DNA of 64,000 nt from G963668605 sp963668605 (GCA_963668605.1 OY764903.1:6696001-6760000); one strand, 5' to 3'; numbered from the stretch's first letter, positions 44,474-53,879 are shown. Made by a program: numbers and translations. The notes: a model not told the origin generated them from the letters alone.

Positions 44474-45397
44474 CTACTGCACCGCCACTGCGGCGGCCTG
44501 TTTCGCGAAGCACTTCGCGAAGAAAGCCACCGCACGTTGGGTGGCTTCACGCCATTCGGGAATATTCGGCCGCCCAAAATAGAAGCCGTGCGGCCCATTC
44601 TCGGGCAAGTAGGTTTCCACCTGTTTGCCGGCGGCGCGCAGAGCCTTTACATAAATTTCGATGATGGAAGGCGGCGAGTTGTCGTCGTTCATCCCGTTGA
44701 CAATCAGGATGGGGCAGCGCACCTGGGCCGCTTCCGTGATTCCGGAACTGTACCCGTATTTCTTGGGGTCCTTGGCGATCTCTTCGGCCGTGGCGCCGTA
44801 TTTCTGCTCCATCTGCTTGATCAGGATCATCAGGATCCCGACCAGTTTCTCGTGGCGCTCTACAACGGCTTTCTTGACCTCGACGAGATCCATGGCCGCC
44901 GGAGCACAGAGGATTGCGCCACTCAGGTCCACGCGCGAGACGATGCGGGTTCCGAGTTGCGCGCCATGGCTGCCGCCAATGTACCCCACGCGCTTGGGAT
45001 CGACGAAAGGATACGCGCGCGCCGCTTTCACGCCTTCGACGGAGTCGTCGATTTCGATGGGGTCGATGTTGACCTTCTCCTGCGGGCGATAGTCGATCGA
45101 GTAAACCGCCCAGCCCGCCTTGATGAAATCCGCAGTGGGGGAATTCATAGCCCTGCCCATTCCGTAGGCGGCGTTCGGGGCAAACTTCCCGCCATGTCCC
45201 ACGACGATCACCGGGAACGGGCCGGGGCCTTTGGGCTTATGGATGTATGCCGGAAGCGCGATGCCGCCCACACCTTTGTATTCGGTTGTCTGGCCGGTAG
45301 AGCCATCGGGAAATGTCTCCCAATCGCCGGCGGAAGCGGCGAGGACGCCGGTGCAGCCCGCCAGCACGAGCATATATAGTAGATTCTTTGTGGACAT
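44474..45397 (-). CDS. Secreted dienelactone-hydrolase-like alpha/beta hydrolase
   Basis: 307 aa from ATG 45397 (GGAAAGAG upstream); the longer frame adds an unsupported leader. A lipoprotein-like signal 'YMLVLAGCTGVLAA' has Cys in a possible lipobox, so it may be lipid-anchored. 'PVIVVGHGGKFAP' (oxyanion), elbow 'YIGGSHGAQLG', Asp in 'VNGMNDDNSP', His in 'LPENGPHGFYFGRP'. It is a close paralogue of 25104. First gene of a minus-strand operon with an esterase and a TonB receptor; likely job: periplasmic ester cleavage of the imported compound. Confidence 0.85.
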   Translation of the reverse strand: MSTKNLLYMLVLAGCTGVLAASAGDWETFPDGSTGQTTEYKGVGGIALPAYIHKPKGPGPFPVIVVGHGGKFAPNAAYGMGRAMNSPTADFIKAGWAVYSIDYRPQEKVNIDPIEIDDSVEGVKAARAYPFVDPKRVGYIGGSHGAQLGTRIVSRVDLSGAILCAPAAMDLVEVKKAVVERHEKLVGILMILIKQMEQKYGATAEEIAKDPKKYGYSSGITEAAQVRCPILIVNGMNDDNSPPSIIEIYVKALRAAGKQVETYLPENGPHGFYFGRPNIPEWREATQRAVAFFAKCFAKQAAAVAVQ

Positions 45398-45672
45398 GAT
45401 CTCTTTCCTCTGCAAGTTGCACAGCAAATCGGCGGCGCCCAGCGTCCCTCTGTGTTCCGCAAAAGCTACGTACGCAATAGAATCAATGGCTTCGAGTTGC
45501 GTTGTGCGGGACGTTACTACGATATTACATTCCCACTATTGGGGCCGTACAACCTTTTTGCGGACCACACCCTATCCCGTCTTCGTTTGTGCAACCGCTT
45601 TGACAGCGCCGCATCGCAGGATTGTGTTGCGAAGAAGTGCCGCGCTCAATCGGCTTGATGTTTCGATGGCGA

Positions 45673-46293
45673 TCAGTTCGCACGAGGCCGCCATTCACGT
45701 TTGCACGCCATCCAGGCAAAGCCCAGCGTCTGAATGACTTCCGTTTCGTGAAACGGTTTCGCCAATATCTGGTAGCCTCCGGCCCGAAGCAACTGTAGGG
45801 CAGCGTGGGTTTCTCTAAAACGATACGCGAAGATCAGCTTCGGGGGGCGAGGCGAGTGGTTGGCACAAGCCAGGACCTTTCTCCAGTCGTCGCTGGCAGG
45901 GTGCTTATCGGTAATGACAACTAATACCGGCTGTTTGGCCAAAAAAGCTGCTGCTTCCCCGACTGTACGGCGTCGATGCACAGTCCAACCGATTCGCCTC
46001 GTGATCCCGCGGATGCGGTGATAATCTTCCTCGTCAGATAAGACCAGCAAGAGGCTCTGCGGCGGATGCGAATGGACTGCAGCATCGAGCCTCGTGTCAG
46101 GATTCTGCTTTTCCTTTGAGGTGCAGAGGTCAGCCTTTCTGGACGACATAATAAAATTGACCACCCTTCGAAGCGGATCATTATGTGCTCTTAAATTGCT
46201 GTAGAACAGATCAATATAGACCTGATCGCTTCCAAATGGAAGATTTTTGTAGGTGTCCGTAGTCAAATCCTCATGTCTTCGTGAAATCAGCAC
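45673..46293 (-). CDS. Receiver-like protein without an output domain
   Basis: 206 aa with GTG 46293 as start (GGAGAG 8 nt upstream); ATG 46149 is an alternative. From about residue 80 it resembles a CheY-like fold: 'SLLLVLSDEEDYHRIRGI', 'PVLVVITDKHPASDDW' (Asp where the phosphoacceptor is expected), 'PKLIFAYRF' and 'GGYQILAKPFHETEV' with the conserved Lys-Pro. The N-terminal 75 residues match nothing. No DNA-binding domain, so it may regulate by protein contact. It lies next to the integrase IS and has no partner kinase nearby. Confidence 0.6.
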   Translation of the reverse strand: MLISRRHEDLTTDTYKNLPFGSDQVYIDLFYSNLRAHNDPLRRVVNFIMSSRKADLCTSKEKQNPDTRLDAAVHSHPPQSLLLVLSDEEDYHRIRGITRRIGWTVHRRRTVGEAAAFLAKQPVLVVITDKHPASDDWRKVLACANHSPRPPKLIFAYRFRETHAALQLLRAGGYQILAKPFHETEVIQTLGFAWMACKREWRPRAN

Positions 46294-46355
46294 CCTGCAT
46301 CTCTCCGCAGAAAGCCAGCCGCAACCACGTTACGGCATGTTACAACAGTGAGTTC

Positions 46356-47396
46356 GTGATCGAAATCATCATCTCAACCCTCGCCGCCATCCGTGTTTTC
46401 TTTATCAGCCGAAGCGACACGGCCCTCGAGGTTATCGCGCTCCGACAGCAGATCGTCGTATTGAAGCGCAAACGACCGCGACCAACATTGAACTCTGGGG
46501 ATCGGTTTTTCTGGACCATCCTCCGCCGCTTCTGGTCCCGTTGGGCCGACGTCTTGGTCATCGTGAAGCCCGATACTGTTGTCGGCTGGCACCGCGCCGG
46601 GTTTCGGCTCTACTGGCGGTGGCGTTCACGGCCACGGGGCGGTCGACCGAAGATCACCGATGAGATTCGTGGGTTGATCCAACGGCTGGCGCAAGAAAAC
46701 CCAGACTGGGGAGCACCGAAGATCCACGGTGAACTTCAGAAACTCGGCTTCGTCGTCTCCGAGAGTAGTGTGGTTCGGTGCCTTCGCCGAATCCGTCATC
46801 GCGGAGATCCGGCTAAGAAATGGCTGGCTTTCCTGGAGAATCACCGCGAGGTGATCACTGCTTTCGACTTCTTCACCGTGCCAACCGTGACGTTCAAGCT
46901 GCTCTACTGCTTCTTCATCATTGAGCACGGAAGAAGGAAGATCCTGCACTTCAATATTACCTACCATCCGACGGCAGAGTGGGTGGTTCAACAACTGCGC
47001 GAAGCCTTCCCAGAAGTTGGCCTATATTGGTACGCAATCTTTGATCGCGACTCGAAGTTCGATGCCAATGTGATCGGTTTCTTGCAGGCAACAGGTCTGA
47101 AACCCAAGCAAACGAGTGTGCAGGCACCTTGGCAAAACGGCGTTTCCGAACGTTGGGTGGGATCTTGCCGCAGAGAGATTCTCGATCATGTCATCCCACT
47201 CAACGAAGAGCATCTCCGACGACTGGTCCGAGATTACGTCGACTACTACCACCAGGATCGCGTTCACGACTCACTCAACAAAGACACTCCAAAATGGAGG
47301 GCCGTTGAGCCGAAGCCCTCACCCCAGGCGACGGTGTTCGCACACCCTCGTCTGGGCGGGCTGCATCATCGCTACTCCTGGCGCGAGGCGGCGTAG
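46356..47396 (+). CDS. Integrase-core transposase (IS481/IS3-like)
   Basis: 346 aa with GTG 46356; the longer frame to 46281 reads antisense into the neighbouring gene. N-terminal helix-turn-helix part 'SDTALEVIALRQQIVVLKRK', then 'GRPKITDEIRGLIQRLAQEN'. DDE core: Asp in 'VITAFDFFTVPT', Asp in 'AIFDRDSKFDAN', Glu in 'GVSERWVGSCRREIL'. Complete and uninterrupted. I could not find its terminal repeats in the flanks (46294-46355, 47397-47620). It is distinct from the integrase at 61748. Confidence 0.85.
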   Translation: MIEIIISTLAAIRVFFISRSDTALEVIALRQQIVVLKRKRPRPTLNSGDRFFWTILRRFWSRWADVLVIVKPDTVVGWHRAGFRLYWRWRSRPRGGRPKITDEIRGLIQRLAQENPDWGAPKIHGELQKLGFVVSESSVVRCLRRIRHRGDPAKKWLAFLENHREVITAFDFFTVPTVTFKLLYCFFIIEHGRRKILHFNITYHPTAEWVVQQLREAFPEVGLYWYAIFDRDSKFDANVIGFLQATGLKPKQTSVQAPWQNGVSERWVGSCRREILDHVIPLNEEHLRRLVRDYVDYYHQDRVHDSLNKDTPKWRAVEPKPSPQATVFAHPRLGGLHHRYSWREAA

Positions 47397-47620
47397 CGGC
47401 CGGGCGCATCTAACTTGACGTCCCTATCGCTTCACTCGGGGCGCGTAGGATCGGTGCATATTGCTGGCGCAATTGGTGCGTTGGAAAATGTTCTTGAAGG
47501 CCGAATTCAGATGGAGAGCATCGTTCGACATCACTGATTCACGCTGACTTTGATCGTGGCTCGTTGCGACAGCGATCTTTCGAGGTTACGTAACGTCCCA
47601 GCGACTGCAGATTCGGAATT

Positions 47621-47920
47621 GACTACGCACACCCCATCCTCTTCGACGATGATGACAAGCCGCAAGCACAGGCCGCCCGAGCTTCCGCCGTCGCTCCCGC
47701 CCAACGCTCCACCTCCGCCAAACTCAAGGCTCTTACCAAACAGGCCGCCGACGGAACCAAGGTCCACAGCTTCCAAACGCTCCTCGGCGATCTGGCGACC
47801 ATCGTCAAAAACAGAATTCAACCCGCCGACAAAAGCCTCGCCGTCTTCGATATGCTTACTCAGCCAACCGTGATTCAGCAGCGCGCCTTGGATTTGCTCG
47901 GCGTCACTCTTCGACCCTAA
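47621..47920 (+). pseudogene. C-terminal fragment of an IS4/IS1634-type transposase
   Basis: In one frame the sequence reads 'HPILFDDDDKPQAQAARASA', 'KVHSFQTLLGDLATIVKNRI' and ends 'LTQPTVIQQRALDLLGVTLR' with TAA. From memory this is the usual tail of IS4-group transposases ('..TQPTPLQQRALDLLGV'). The catalytic domain is absent, and 47397-47620 upstream holds nothing identifiable. It does not match the tails of the two IS1634 transposases in this window, so it marks a third type. Confidence 0.65.
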
Positions 47921-48002
47921 TCCCGCGTTTGTAGGCAGTACTCCGATCGCTGAATCCCTCTAAGCCCTTGATTTCCCTAAACTTTCTCTAGCAGGCTCAA
48001 AG

Positions 48003-48306
48003 AACTTCGGCTTAGAACACGATTCTCTTCGCGCAGGAAGTCAATGACCTGCAGTTGGCGTTGGTTCATCCACCCGGCCACGGCGATCAACACAAACCGG
48101 AACGGATCCAGGGTCCTCGGCATCTCGTTCGTTCATTATCGCCAGGATCAGCCTGGGAGCGGAAAAGTCCGTGCGAATTCAACCGGATCCAGTTTCCGGA
48201 CCATACGGCGTCGAAGGTCCGGCGCATTGGGCCGGCATAGCAGCCAAGACCATCGCAACGAACTCTGCAATCTGCTCGATTGAAGCAGATCGAATTCTTG
48301 GACACT
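48003..48306 (-). mobile_element. 5' relic of the 61748-type integrase IS, with an inserted segment
   Basis: Read on the minus strand, 48306 downward begins CAAGAATTCGATCTGCTTC, like 61753 onward, and stays parallel through the 'MLAQCAGPSTR'-coding part. An insertion of about 100 bp follows, and similarity resumes with 'PFRFVLIAVAGWMNQRQLQV' and 'FLREENRVL'. The inserted piece includes the 16-nt arm motif at 48191-48206. The rest of the element is missing. Confidence 0.65.
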
Positions 48307-48348
48307 AGTGCGACCAGCGAAGGCTGGCATGTTCAGTGGGAGGCAGTC

Positions 48349-48375
48349 CCAACGGGGCAATAGTTGGAACCCCGT
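48349..48375 (+). other. Possible H-type pseudoknot in an otherwise empty stretch
   Basis: CCAAC (48349-48353) pairs with GTTGG (48363-48367), while ACGGGG in the loop (48352-48357) can pair with CCCCGT (48370-48375). The order is that of an H-type pseudoknot. The surrounding 48311-48605 has no gene. It could be part of an intron-like RNA relic or chance. Confidence 0.25.
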
Positions 48376-48725
48376 AGCTTGGGTTGCATCGGCAGAGGAA
48401 ACGAAGCGGATGAAGCCAGCCGAGATGTGAACTGCTTTCGAACCCCGTCCCTAATTTGCAGCCCGAATCGTCAGCACGGTTGCACCATCGGTAATGCATC
48501 GGCCGATATTCCTTACTGAAACCATGGAACTACCATCTTGCCAGCCGTTAAAATACCGGCTGGACCCCATCGATTTCATTGACGCATGAGCCGTAATTTT
48601 ATAATGTGCTGATATGTCACCGAACGGTACCGAGGGTTGTTCTCGACGTTTGCATTCTATTCTTTATCCCTGAGGCCGGCGAGACTCGCGAATCTCCAAA
48701 ACCCATTGGGTCCAGGGCACGACTT

Positions 48726-48890
48726 CGTTCCGATACCGACCTTGTACTCGTTCCCACCTCTGTGGTTGACTCTAACGATCGATTCATCTCGACACTGTGG
48801 AAGGGGGACTTTAGCCTTTTTGACAACGGCGTCGAGCAGCAGCTCTTGACGATGTCTGTCGAGGATAAGCCATTGTCGGTGAGCACTCTG
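48726..48890 (+). pseudogene. VWA-domain protein fragment
   Basis: 'TDLVLVPTSVVDSNDRFIST' and 'LFDNGVEQQLLTMSVEDKPL' match the segment just before the MIDAS motif in Acidobacteriota secreted VWA-domain proteins ('...LSVGLVFDTSGSM'). The VWA fold itself does not follow. The frame runs instead into the next relic. Fragment only; function lost. Confidence 0.6.
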
Positions 48891-48952
48891 AAGGCTCCGA
48901 TTCCTGACATACAATGGAGGTTCAAGGCTTGGGCCGGGCCCGAGGAGAAGCA

Positions 48953-49531
48953 TGTGTCAAGAAGATCGCACGCGGCGCGACTTGCTCAGGTCGATACCGG
49001 CCGCCATGGCCGCTGGCGCGCGAACGCAGCATCAACACAGGACGCCAGCCGCCAGCGGCCAAACATCGTTCATATTCCCATGATCGTCGAAGGGCTGGGA
49101 TTTAACCGCGGTATCGAGATACCGGAACTCGTGAGCCAGATGGACCGCACGCCGTCGCGGCTGGCCGCGGCTGGGGTGCCGGTTCCCGAGACGATGCAAG
49201 AGCACAATTTCCTGCCCTTGCTGGACCGGCGCAACGAGGGCTGGCGCAAAGAGGCGACGAGTTCGTCACCAGGCGCGCGCTGCGAACGTCGCGGTACACC
49301 TACGCGGCGGCGCCAAAGAGGACCGGTTGGAAGTCTGTGCCGCGGGCGGATCAGTATGTGGTGTACGCGCTCTACAACCTGTTTGCGGATCCGTATCAGC
49401 ATACGAATATGGCCGGTCGCGCTCAGTACCGCCAGGTCAGCGAAGAATTGCAGGCGCGTCTGGCGGAACGGATCACCGAAGCCGGCAACGTAAAAGTCTC
49501 GACCGACCTGGATTGGTTTCCGTCTTCTTAA
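48953..49531 (+). pseudogene. Sulfatase relic with Tat start, internal deletion and frameshifts
   Basis: ATG 48953 follows GAGGAGAAGC and encodes a twin-arginine signal ('RTRRDLLRSIPAAMAAGA'). The frame is lost near 49030; 'RQRPNIVHI' (sulfatase strand 1) then appears in another frame. It jumps straight to C-terminal text 'RGIEIPELVSQMDRTPSRLA' and 'VPVPETMQEHNFLPLLDR'. A further shift near 49255 leads to 'ADQYVVYALYNLFADPYQHT' and a stop at 49531. The catalytic core including the formylglycine motif is deleted. It lies 15 bp before an intact sulfatase. Confidence 0.75.
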
Positions 49532-49546
49532 TTCTTAAAGGGGGTA

Positions 49547-51040
49547 ATGATTTCAGCCATGGAACAAGACCAAAACAATACAGCTCGGCGTTCGTTTCTG
49601 AAAGCGGGGGCTGCCGCGATGAGCTCGATGGCTCTCAATCCGGTTCCGCTCCGGCCGGCGGCAAACGCGCCCAGGCCCAACTTCATTTTGATGACGACCG
49701 ACGGCCACCGGCCGGACGCGTTGAGTCTCAATGGCAATCGCATTCTACAGACACCGAACTTCGACCGCATCGGGCGGGAAGGGATTCAGTTTCGGAACTC
49801 TTTTGTGGTGAACGCGCTTTGTCTTCCCGCGCGGGCCACCGCATTGACGGGCCTGTATCCCCACACAACGGGATGTGTGGACAACAAGGGCCGGGAGATC
49901 CCCCAAGATATTCCGCTCTTCACCGACCTCCTGCGGAAAGCGGGATATGAAGTGGCGGTGTTCGGCAAGGCGCATGTCAAGGACTTGGGCAAACGGCAAT
50001 GGGACTATTACTTCGGTTATCCCGGCGCCGCTACCGATTATTTCTGGCCCATGATCGCCGAAGGCGCCAACGGCAAGGTCGGCCCGCCGAAGATGTATGA
50101 AGGCTACGTGGAGGATGTGGTCACGGACCGGGCGATTCAATGGCTGAAGCAGAAACGGGAAAAGCCCTTCTGCATGATCTTCTGGTTTCAGTCGCCGCAC
50201 GCGCCGTTCTTCCGCCCCCGGCGGCTTCTGGATCTCTACAACGGCGTCACGATTCCCAAACCCAGCACGTTTGACGACGATCTGAAGGGGTATCCCGGCA
50301 AGCCGAGAGCATTCGCGGAGGCGGACGACTCGATCGGAACTTACACGAAGGGCTCCCTCACCAAAAGCAACTGCGCCCGCAGTCTGGAGGAGATGGTGAA
50401 GGATTATTACGCCGGCATTGTCTCGGCGGACGAAAACGCCGGCAGGCTTTTCCAGACGTTGACCGATCTCGGCAAGATGGACGACACCGTCACTCTGTTC
50501 TCCTCCGATCACGGGTTCTTCATGGGCGAATGGCGCAAGTACGACAAGCGCTTCATGCACGAGCCCTCCATCCGGACGCCGATGCTGGTGCGCTATCCAA
50601 GGCTGATCCGCCCTGGATCGACTGCCAACCAGATGGTCCTCGAGTTGGATATCGCGCCGACCTTCCTGGAGCTTGCGGGCGTGCCGGTTCCGCCGTCGAT
50701 GCAAGGCCAGAGCATGGTTCCGATGCTCAAGGGCGAGGAGCCGAAGAATTGGCGCAAAGACTGGCTATACGAGTATTACGAATACCCGGGTCCTCATAGC
50801 GTGCGCAAGCACCGCGGTGTACGGACGGACCGCTATAAGCTTATCCACTATTACGAGCCGCCGGAAGAATTCGAGCTCTACGACCTGCAGGAAGATCCCG
50901 GGGAATTGCACAATCTGTACGGCGATCCGCGCCACGACGGACTCGTCAAGCGTCTACGCCAGCGCATCGACGAGTTGCGCAAAGCCACCGGCGACAACTA
51001 CGTTTACAAGGAACCCGCACCCCGCGGCAGGGCTGGCTAG
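49547..51040 (+). CDS. Tat-exported type-I sulfatase
   Basis: 497 aa. ATG 49547 is close behind AAAGGGGGT; ATG 49559 is also possible. The Tat signal is 'ARRSFLKAGAAAMSSMAL'. 'RPNFILMTTDGHRPDALS' supplies metal ligands, and CLPAR (92-96) is the formylglycine motif, with Cys92 to be converted and Ala in the fourth position. 'LFSSDHGFFMG' supplies the later metal ligands. The C-terminus has 'EFELYDLQEDPGELHNLYGD'. It desulfates a sulfated sugar or similar outside the cytoplasm; an anaerobic or aerobic maturase is needed and none is seen here. Complete. Confidence 0.88.
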   Translation: MISAMEQDQNNTARRSFLKAGAAAMSSMALNPVPLRPAANAPRPNFILMTTDGHRPDALSLNGNRILQTPNFDRIGREGIQFRNSFVVNALCLPARATALTGLYPHTTGCVDNKGREIPQDIPLFTDLLRKAGYEVAVFGKAHVKDLGKRQWDYYFGYPGAATDYFWPMIAEGANGKVGPPKMYEGYVEDVVTDRAIQWLKQKREKPFCMIFWFQSPHAPFFRPRRLLDLYNGVTIPKPSTFDDDLKGYPGKPRAFAEADDSIGTYTKGSLTKSNCARSLEEMVKDYYAGIVSADENAGRLFQTLTDLGKMDDTVTLFSSDHGFFMGEWRKYDKRFMHEPSIRTPMLVRYPRLIRPGSTANQMVLELDIAPTFLELAGVPVPPSMQGQSMVPMLKGEEPKNWRKDWLYEYYEYPGPHSVRKHRGVRTDRYKLIHYYEPPEEFELYDLQEDPGELHNLYGDPRHDGLVKRLRQRIDELRKATGDNYVYKEPAPRGRAG

Positions 51041-51079
51041 GACGCCGTCCAGTGGCAGAAGTCGCGACGAACCCATCAA

Positions 51080-51106
51080 GAATCAGGGACAGAATGTCCC
51101 TGATTC
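51080..51106. terminator. Perfect 12-bp hairpin after the sulfatase gene
   Basis: GAATCAGGGACA and TGTCCCTGATTC are perfectly complementary around a 3-nt loop, 40 bp after the stop at 51040. There is no T-run, so it may be a bidirectional or RNA-stabilising hairpin or a dispersed palindromic repeat rather than a classical terminator. Confidence 0.55.
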
Positions 51107-51147
51107 TATCGAAAGTCGACGACATCATGGAAGTCCATGAGTGGGCG

Positions 51148-51861
51148 CTAATGGAAGGCGTAGTTTAGGGCCATCGCTGCGGCGCGAGAGTGGATGACGA
51201 TCCAGCCAATCCTGGCTTCCCGAACGGCTGGCTGATGCGCTACGGATTCGGCTTCCTGAATGTCTCCTGTTCTCGGCATACGCGCTCTTATCGAGCGCAT
51301 CGAGCACTTTGCCCAGTGTGCAGCCGAAACTTCTTGATGTCCTGTAATCAGCAGCTTGCGGTCGAGAGCAGGTGCATTGGCGCGGCCACGACGAATTCTA
51401 AACGGGCACGAAGAGGGAAACCTCGGACACAAGCCAAGGAGAAGCCTACGGGCTGCCGCGCCAGAGCTCGACCCTACTGGGGATCTCAGCAGCCCTCGTA
51501 AGTCTCGCAAGTCGGCCGGTGGAATCCACACGGTTGGCAGTGTTCCGGTCAGCAACTCCATGGCGAGTTCCCGCGCGTCGAACTTGTCCGTTTTGCTGCA
51601 ACCCGCCATGCGCTGCTTGGCGTGGTAAGCATTCGCTAATTGCGGCTTCAGGCCGGCCGCTTCGATCTCATCCACTAACCAGTACCATCCACCAGTCGAC
51701 TTGATGATCACCTTGGATCCCGCCTGTAAACGGCGCAAGAACTCGCGCAGTTCGCTCCGGTCATGTTCCGCACGAACCGGCTGGCTGGCCTGTCCCTTCT
51801 CGTCCATGACGACGAACATCGAATAATGCCGGTGAGTGTCACAGCCAATATAATGTTCCAT
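51148..51861 (-). pseudogene. IS110-family transposase, broken by an RNA-relic insertion
   Basis: ATG 51861 begins 'MEHYIGCDTHRHYSMFVVMD', the DEDD nuclease N-terminus of IS110 transposases. It continues 'KVIIKSTGGWYWLVDEIEAA', 'SKTDKFDARELAMELL' and 'PADLRDLRGLLR' (about residue 125). The next residues are read from the inserted structured-RNA relic in antisense. After it, C-terminal traces appear in a second frame ('GKVLDALDKSAYAENRRHSG'). The frame happens to stay open to 51148, but the Ser-containing C-terminal domain is not intact. Inactive. Confidence 0.75.
51385..51485 (+). repeat. Copy 2 of the structured-RNA relic (partial)
   Basis: From GCCACG (51385) to GGATCT it matches 13012-13112 almost base for base, including the GAGG-GAAA-CCTC hairpin; the first 60 bases of copy 1 are absent. 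It lies antisense inside the IS110 transposase gene, so the RNA element, or a recombination using it, came after the IS110. Confidence 0.75.
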
Positions 51862-51970
51862 GCTGCGGCCCCTCTCGCAGTGCTTTTCTGGTCCGCCCTT
51901 GCGGTCATTTTAACCGCGGGATGCTGCAGCGCTCTCATCTAGCAACAGCGGAGGATCACCGAAAACGGCG

Positions 51971-52018
51971 AAACGCGAACCGCCAGCCGTACTTTCATTC
52001 GGCCGGCGGTTCGCGTTT
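51971..52018. terminator. Strong hairpin terminator for the HtrA gene
   Basis: AAACGCGAACCGCC (51971-51984) and GGCGGTTCGCGTTT (52005-52018) form a perfect 14-bp stem with more pairing inside. It is placed 84 bp past the HtrA stop on that strand. A second weaker hairpin (CTGCCCC ... GGGGCAG, about 52030-52059) lies between them. Confidence 0.65.
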
Positions 52019-52102
52019 TAGTTCTCGGACTGCCCCAGGTTCGGAGGTATCCGGGGCAGCCCACTTGCTCCAGCGCGTGCCGGAGCATCCTCGCGCGGGT
52101 AA

Positions 52103-53596
52103 TCAGACCGCTACAAACAGCGTACTGCCTTCCCGATTGACAAGAAGAAGAGCTGGATCATCCTTCTTGGCCGAAGCCATCGCGTGGTCGAAGTCTCGAA
52201 CGCTCTTCACGGGTTGCCGGTTCACCTGCCGAATAACATCACCGGGGCGAAGGCCAGCATCCGCCGCGCGGCTCGATGGATCGACATCGGCCACCACCAC
52301 ACCTGTGGTTTCGGGAGCCAGTTTCATCTCCCGCGCGGTCTCCGGCGTCAGGTTTTCGACCGAAACGCCTTCGAGGGCGCTACCCGTCCCATTTCTATCG
52401 AGTGAGGCTCGCTCTTCTTTGGAAGGGAACTCCCCCATTTTCACCATCACCTGCTGCGGTTTGCCGTCGCGGAGAACGTTCAGGTTCACTGTTGACCCTG
52501 GGGAGAGCATGCCGATCTCAAGGCGCAGCTGGTTGGCGTCGCCAATAGCCTTGCCGTTCACCGCCCGAATGATGTCGCCCTGTTTCAGGTCGCTGTGGGC
52601 GGCCGGGCCGTTGGCGGTAATGTCGCCGACAACCGCGCCTTTGGTCTCCGTCGTTCCGAACGCCTTCGCCATGGCGGGCGTCACGTCTTGTGGCAGAATG
52701 CCGAGGTAGGCACGCTCGACTTTGCCGTTCTTTAGAATCTGGTCCATCACGTGTCGAGCCAGATTAACGGGAACCGCAAATCCTATCCCCTGATTCCCGC
52801 CGGAATTGCCCGAGATGATCGCGGTGTTGATGCCGATGAGGTGCCCTTCGTCATCAATCAGCGCACCACCGGAGTTGCCGGGGTTGATCGGTGCGTCCGT
52901 CTGGATGAAGTCTTCGACTTCCTCAATGCCGAGGTTGCCGCGACCCATCGCACTCACGATCCCCGACGTTACGGTCTGCCCCACTCCGAACGGGTCGCCG
53001 ATGGCGAGCGCTATGTCTCCAACCTCAACCTTGGAAGAGTCCCCCAGCGTGACATAAGGGAAGCTGGTTCCATCGATCTTGAGAACGGCGATGTCGGTGC
53101 GCGGATCGGTACCCACGACTTGGGCCTTCATCTCGCGCTTATCGCGGAGGGTGACCGTAATCTCAGTCGCGTGGTCCACAACGTGGTTGTTGGTCAGCAC
53201 ATAACCCTCGGGGCTTACAATTACGCCGGAGCCTAAGCTCTTCTCACGGCGGTCCTTCGGAATGTTGAAACGCCGCGAACCCTCGTCGCCAAAGAACTGG
53301 CGGAAGAATGGGTCCATCGACGGCTGACCCCGCATTCCGCTCGTTTCTCCCTTGGTGACGCGTGAAGAAGAAATGTTCACCACGGCTGGCAGCACTTCTT
53401 TCACTACCCGGGAATACCCTCGCGCGTTTTCACTACCCGAGTGCACTGCCTCTTTGATCGACGCCGGCGGCCAAGTGCCCGAGTGAAGATGTCCCGCGGT
53501 AACGGCCGCCACACCTAGGGCGCATCCAAGAGTTAAAGTTGCAGCGGCGAAGAGTACCGCCTTCGGGCGGCTCCCCATATATTCTCTGAGTCTCAT
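52103..53596 (-). CDS. htrA: HtrA/DegP-type periplasmic serine protease
   Basis: 497 aa from ATG 53596, with AAGGAGG upstream; the longer frame lacks support. An N-terminal membrane or signal segment ('AVLFAAATLTLGCALGVAAV') is followed by the trypsin-like domain with triad His138 (TNNHVVD), Asp168 (RTDIAVLK) and Ser242 (GNSGGAL). Two PDZ domains come next: the first around 'LGILPQDVTPAMAKAFG', the second with 'AADAGLRPGDVIRQVNRQPV'. It degrades or refolds misfolded envelope proteins. All key residues are present. It is monocistronic with a clear terminator and is divergent from the receiver-like gene; the 283-bp gap between them probably holds both promoters. Confidence 0.95.
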   Translation of the reverse strand: MRLREYMGSRPKAVLFAAATLTLGCALGVAAVTAGHLHSGTWPPASIKEAVHSGSENARGYSRVVKEVLPAVVNISSSRVTKGETSGMRGQPSMDPFFRQFFGDEGSRRFNIPKDRREKSLGSGVIVSPEGYVLTNNHVVDHATEITVTLRDKREMKAQVVGTDPRTDIAVLKIDGTSFPYVTLGDSSKVEVGDIALAIGDPFGVGQTVTSGIVSAMGRGNLGIEEVEDFIQTDAPINPGNSGGALIDDEGHLIGINTAIISGNSGGNQGIGFAVPVNLARHVMDQILKNGKVERAYLGILPQDVTPAMAKAFGTTETKGAVVGDITANGPAAHSDLKQGDIIRAVNGKAIGDANQLRLEIGMLSPGSTVNLNVLRDGKPQQVMVKMGEFPSKEERASLDRNGTGSALEGVSVENLTPETAREMKLAPETTGVVVADVDPSSRAADAGLRPGDVIRQVNRQPVKSVRDFDHAMASAKKDDPALLLVNREGSTLFVAV

Positions 53597-53879
53597 TTTG
53601 CCTCCTTTTGGCGGCCCCCCAACTCCTTCGGGAGGCTGGCCGGCCGGGAAACTTAAGCTTCTCGTCAGGCTCAATTCCAGACTAATGCCGCATGCTGTTT
53701 GAACCTATAGCCTTCATAGAGCGAAACGACGAACCTGCGGAGGGGATGACTGCGACTTTCCATCGCCCACGCCGAGTCGCACGCCCCCTGCCGCCGGTGA
53801 GGTAAATACCTTCCGAAAGTGATATTAGACAAGCCCTCCGCATCCCTACACTGAGGCAGGTAGGAAGGAGACCAAGACG

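Noticed and set aside
42150..44582. 810-codon plus-strand open frame
   Set aside because: Spans antisense to two unrelated real genes (receptor and esterase), so it cannot be a gene.
48606..49493. 295-codon plus-strand frame as one gene
   Set aside because: It runs through pieces of two different families (VWA, sulfatase) with noise between; treated as two relics.
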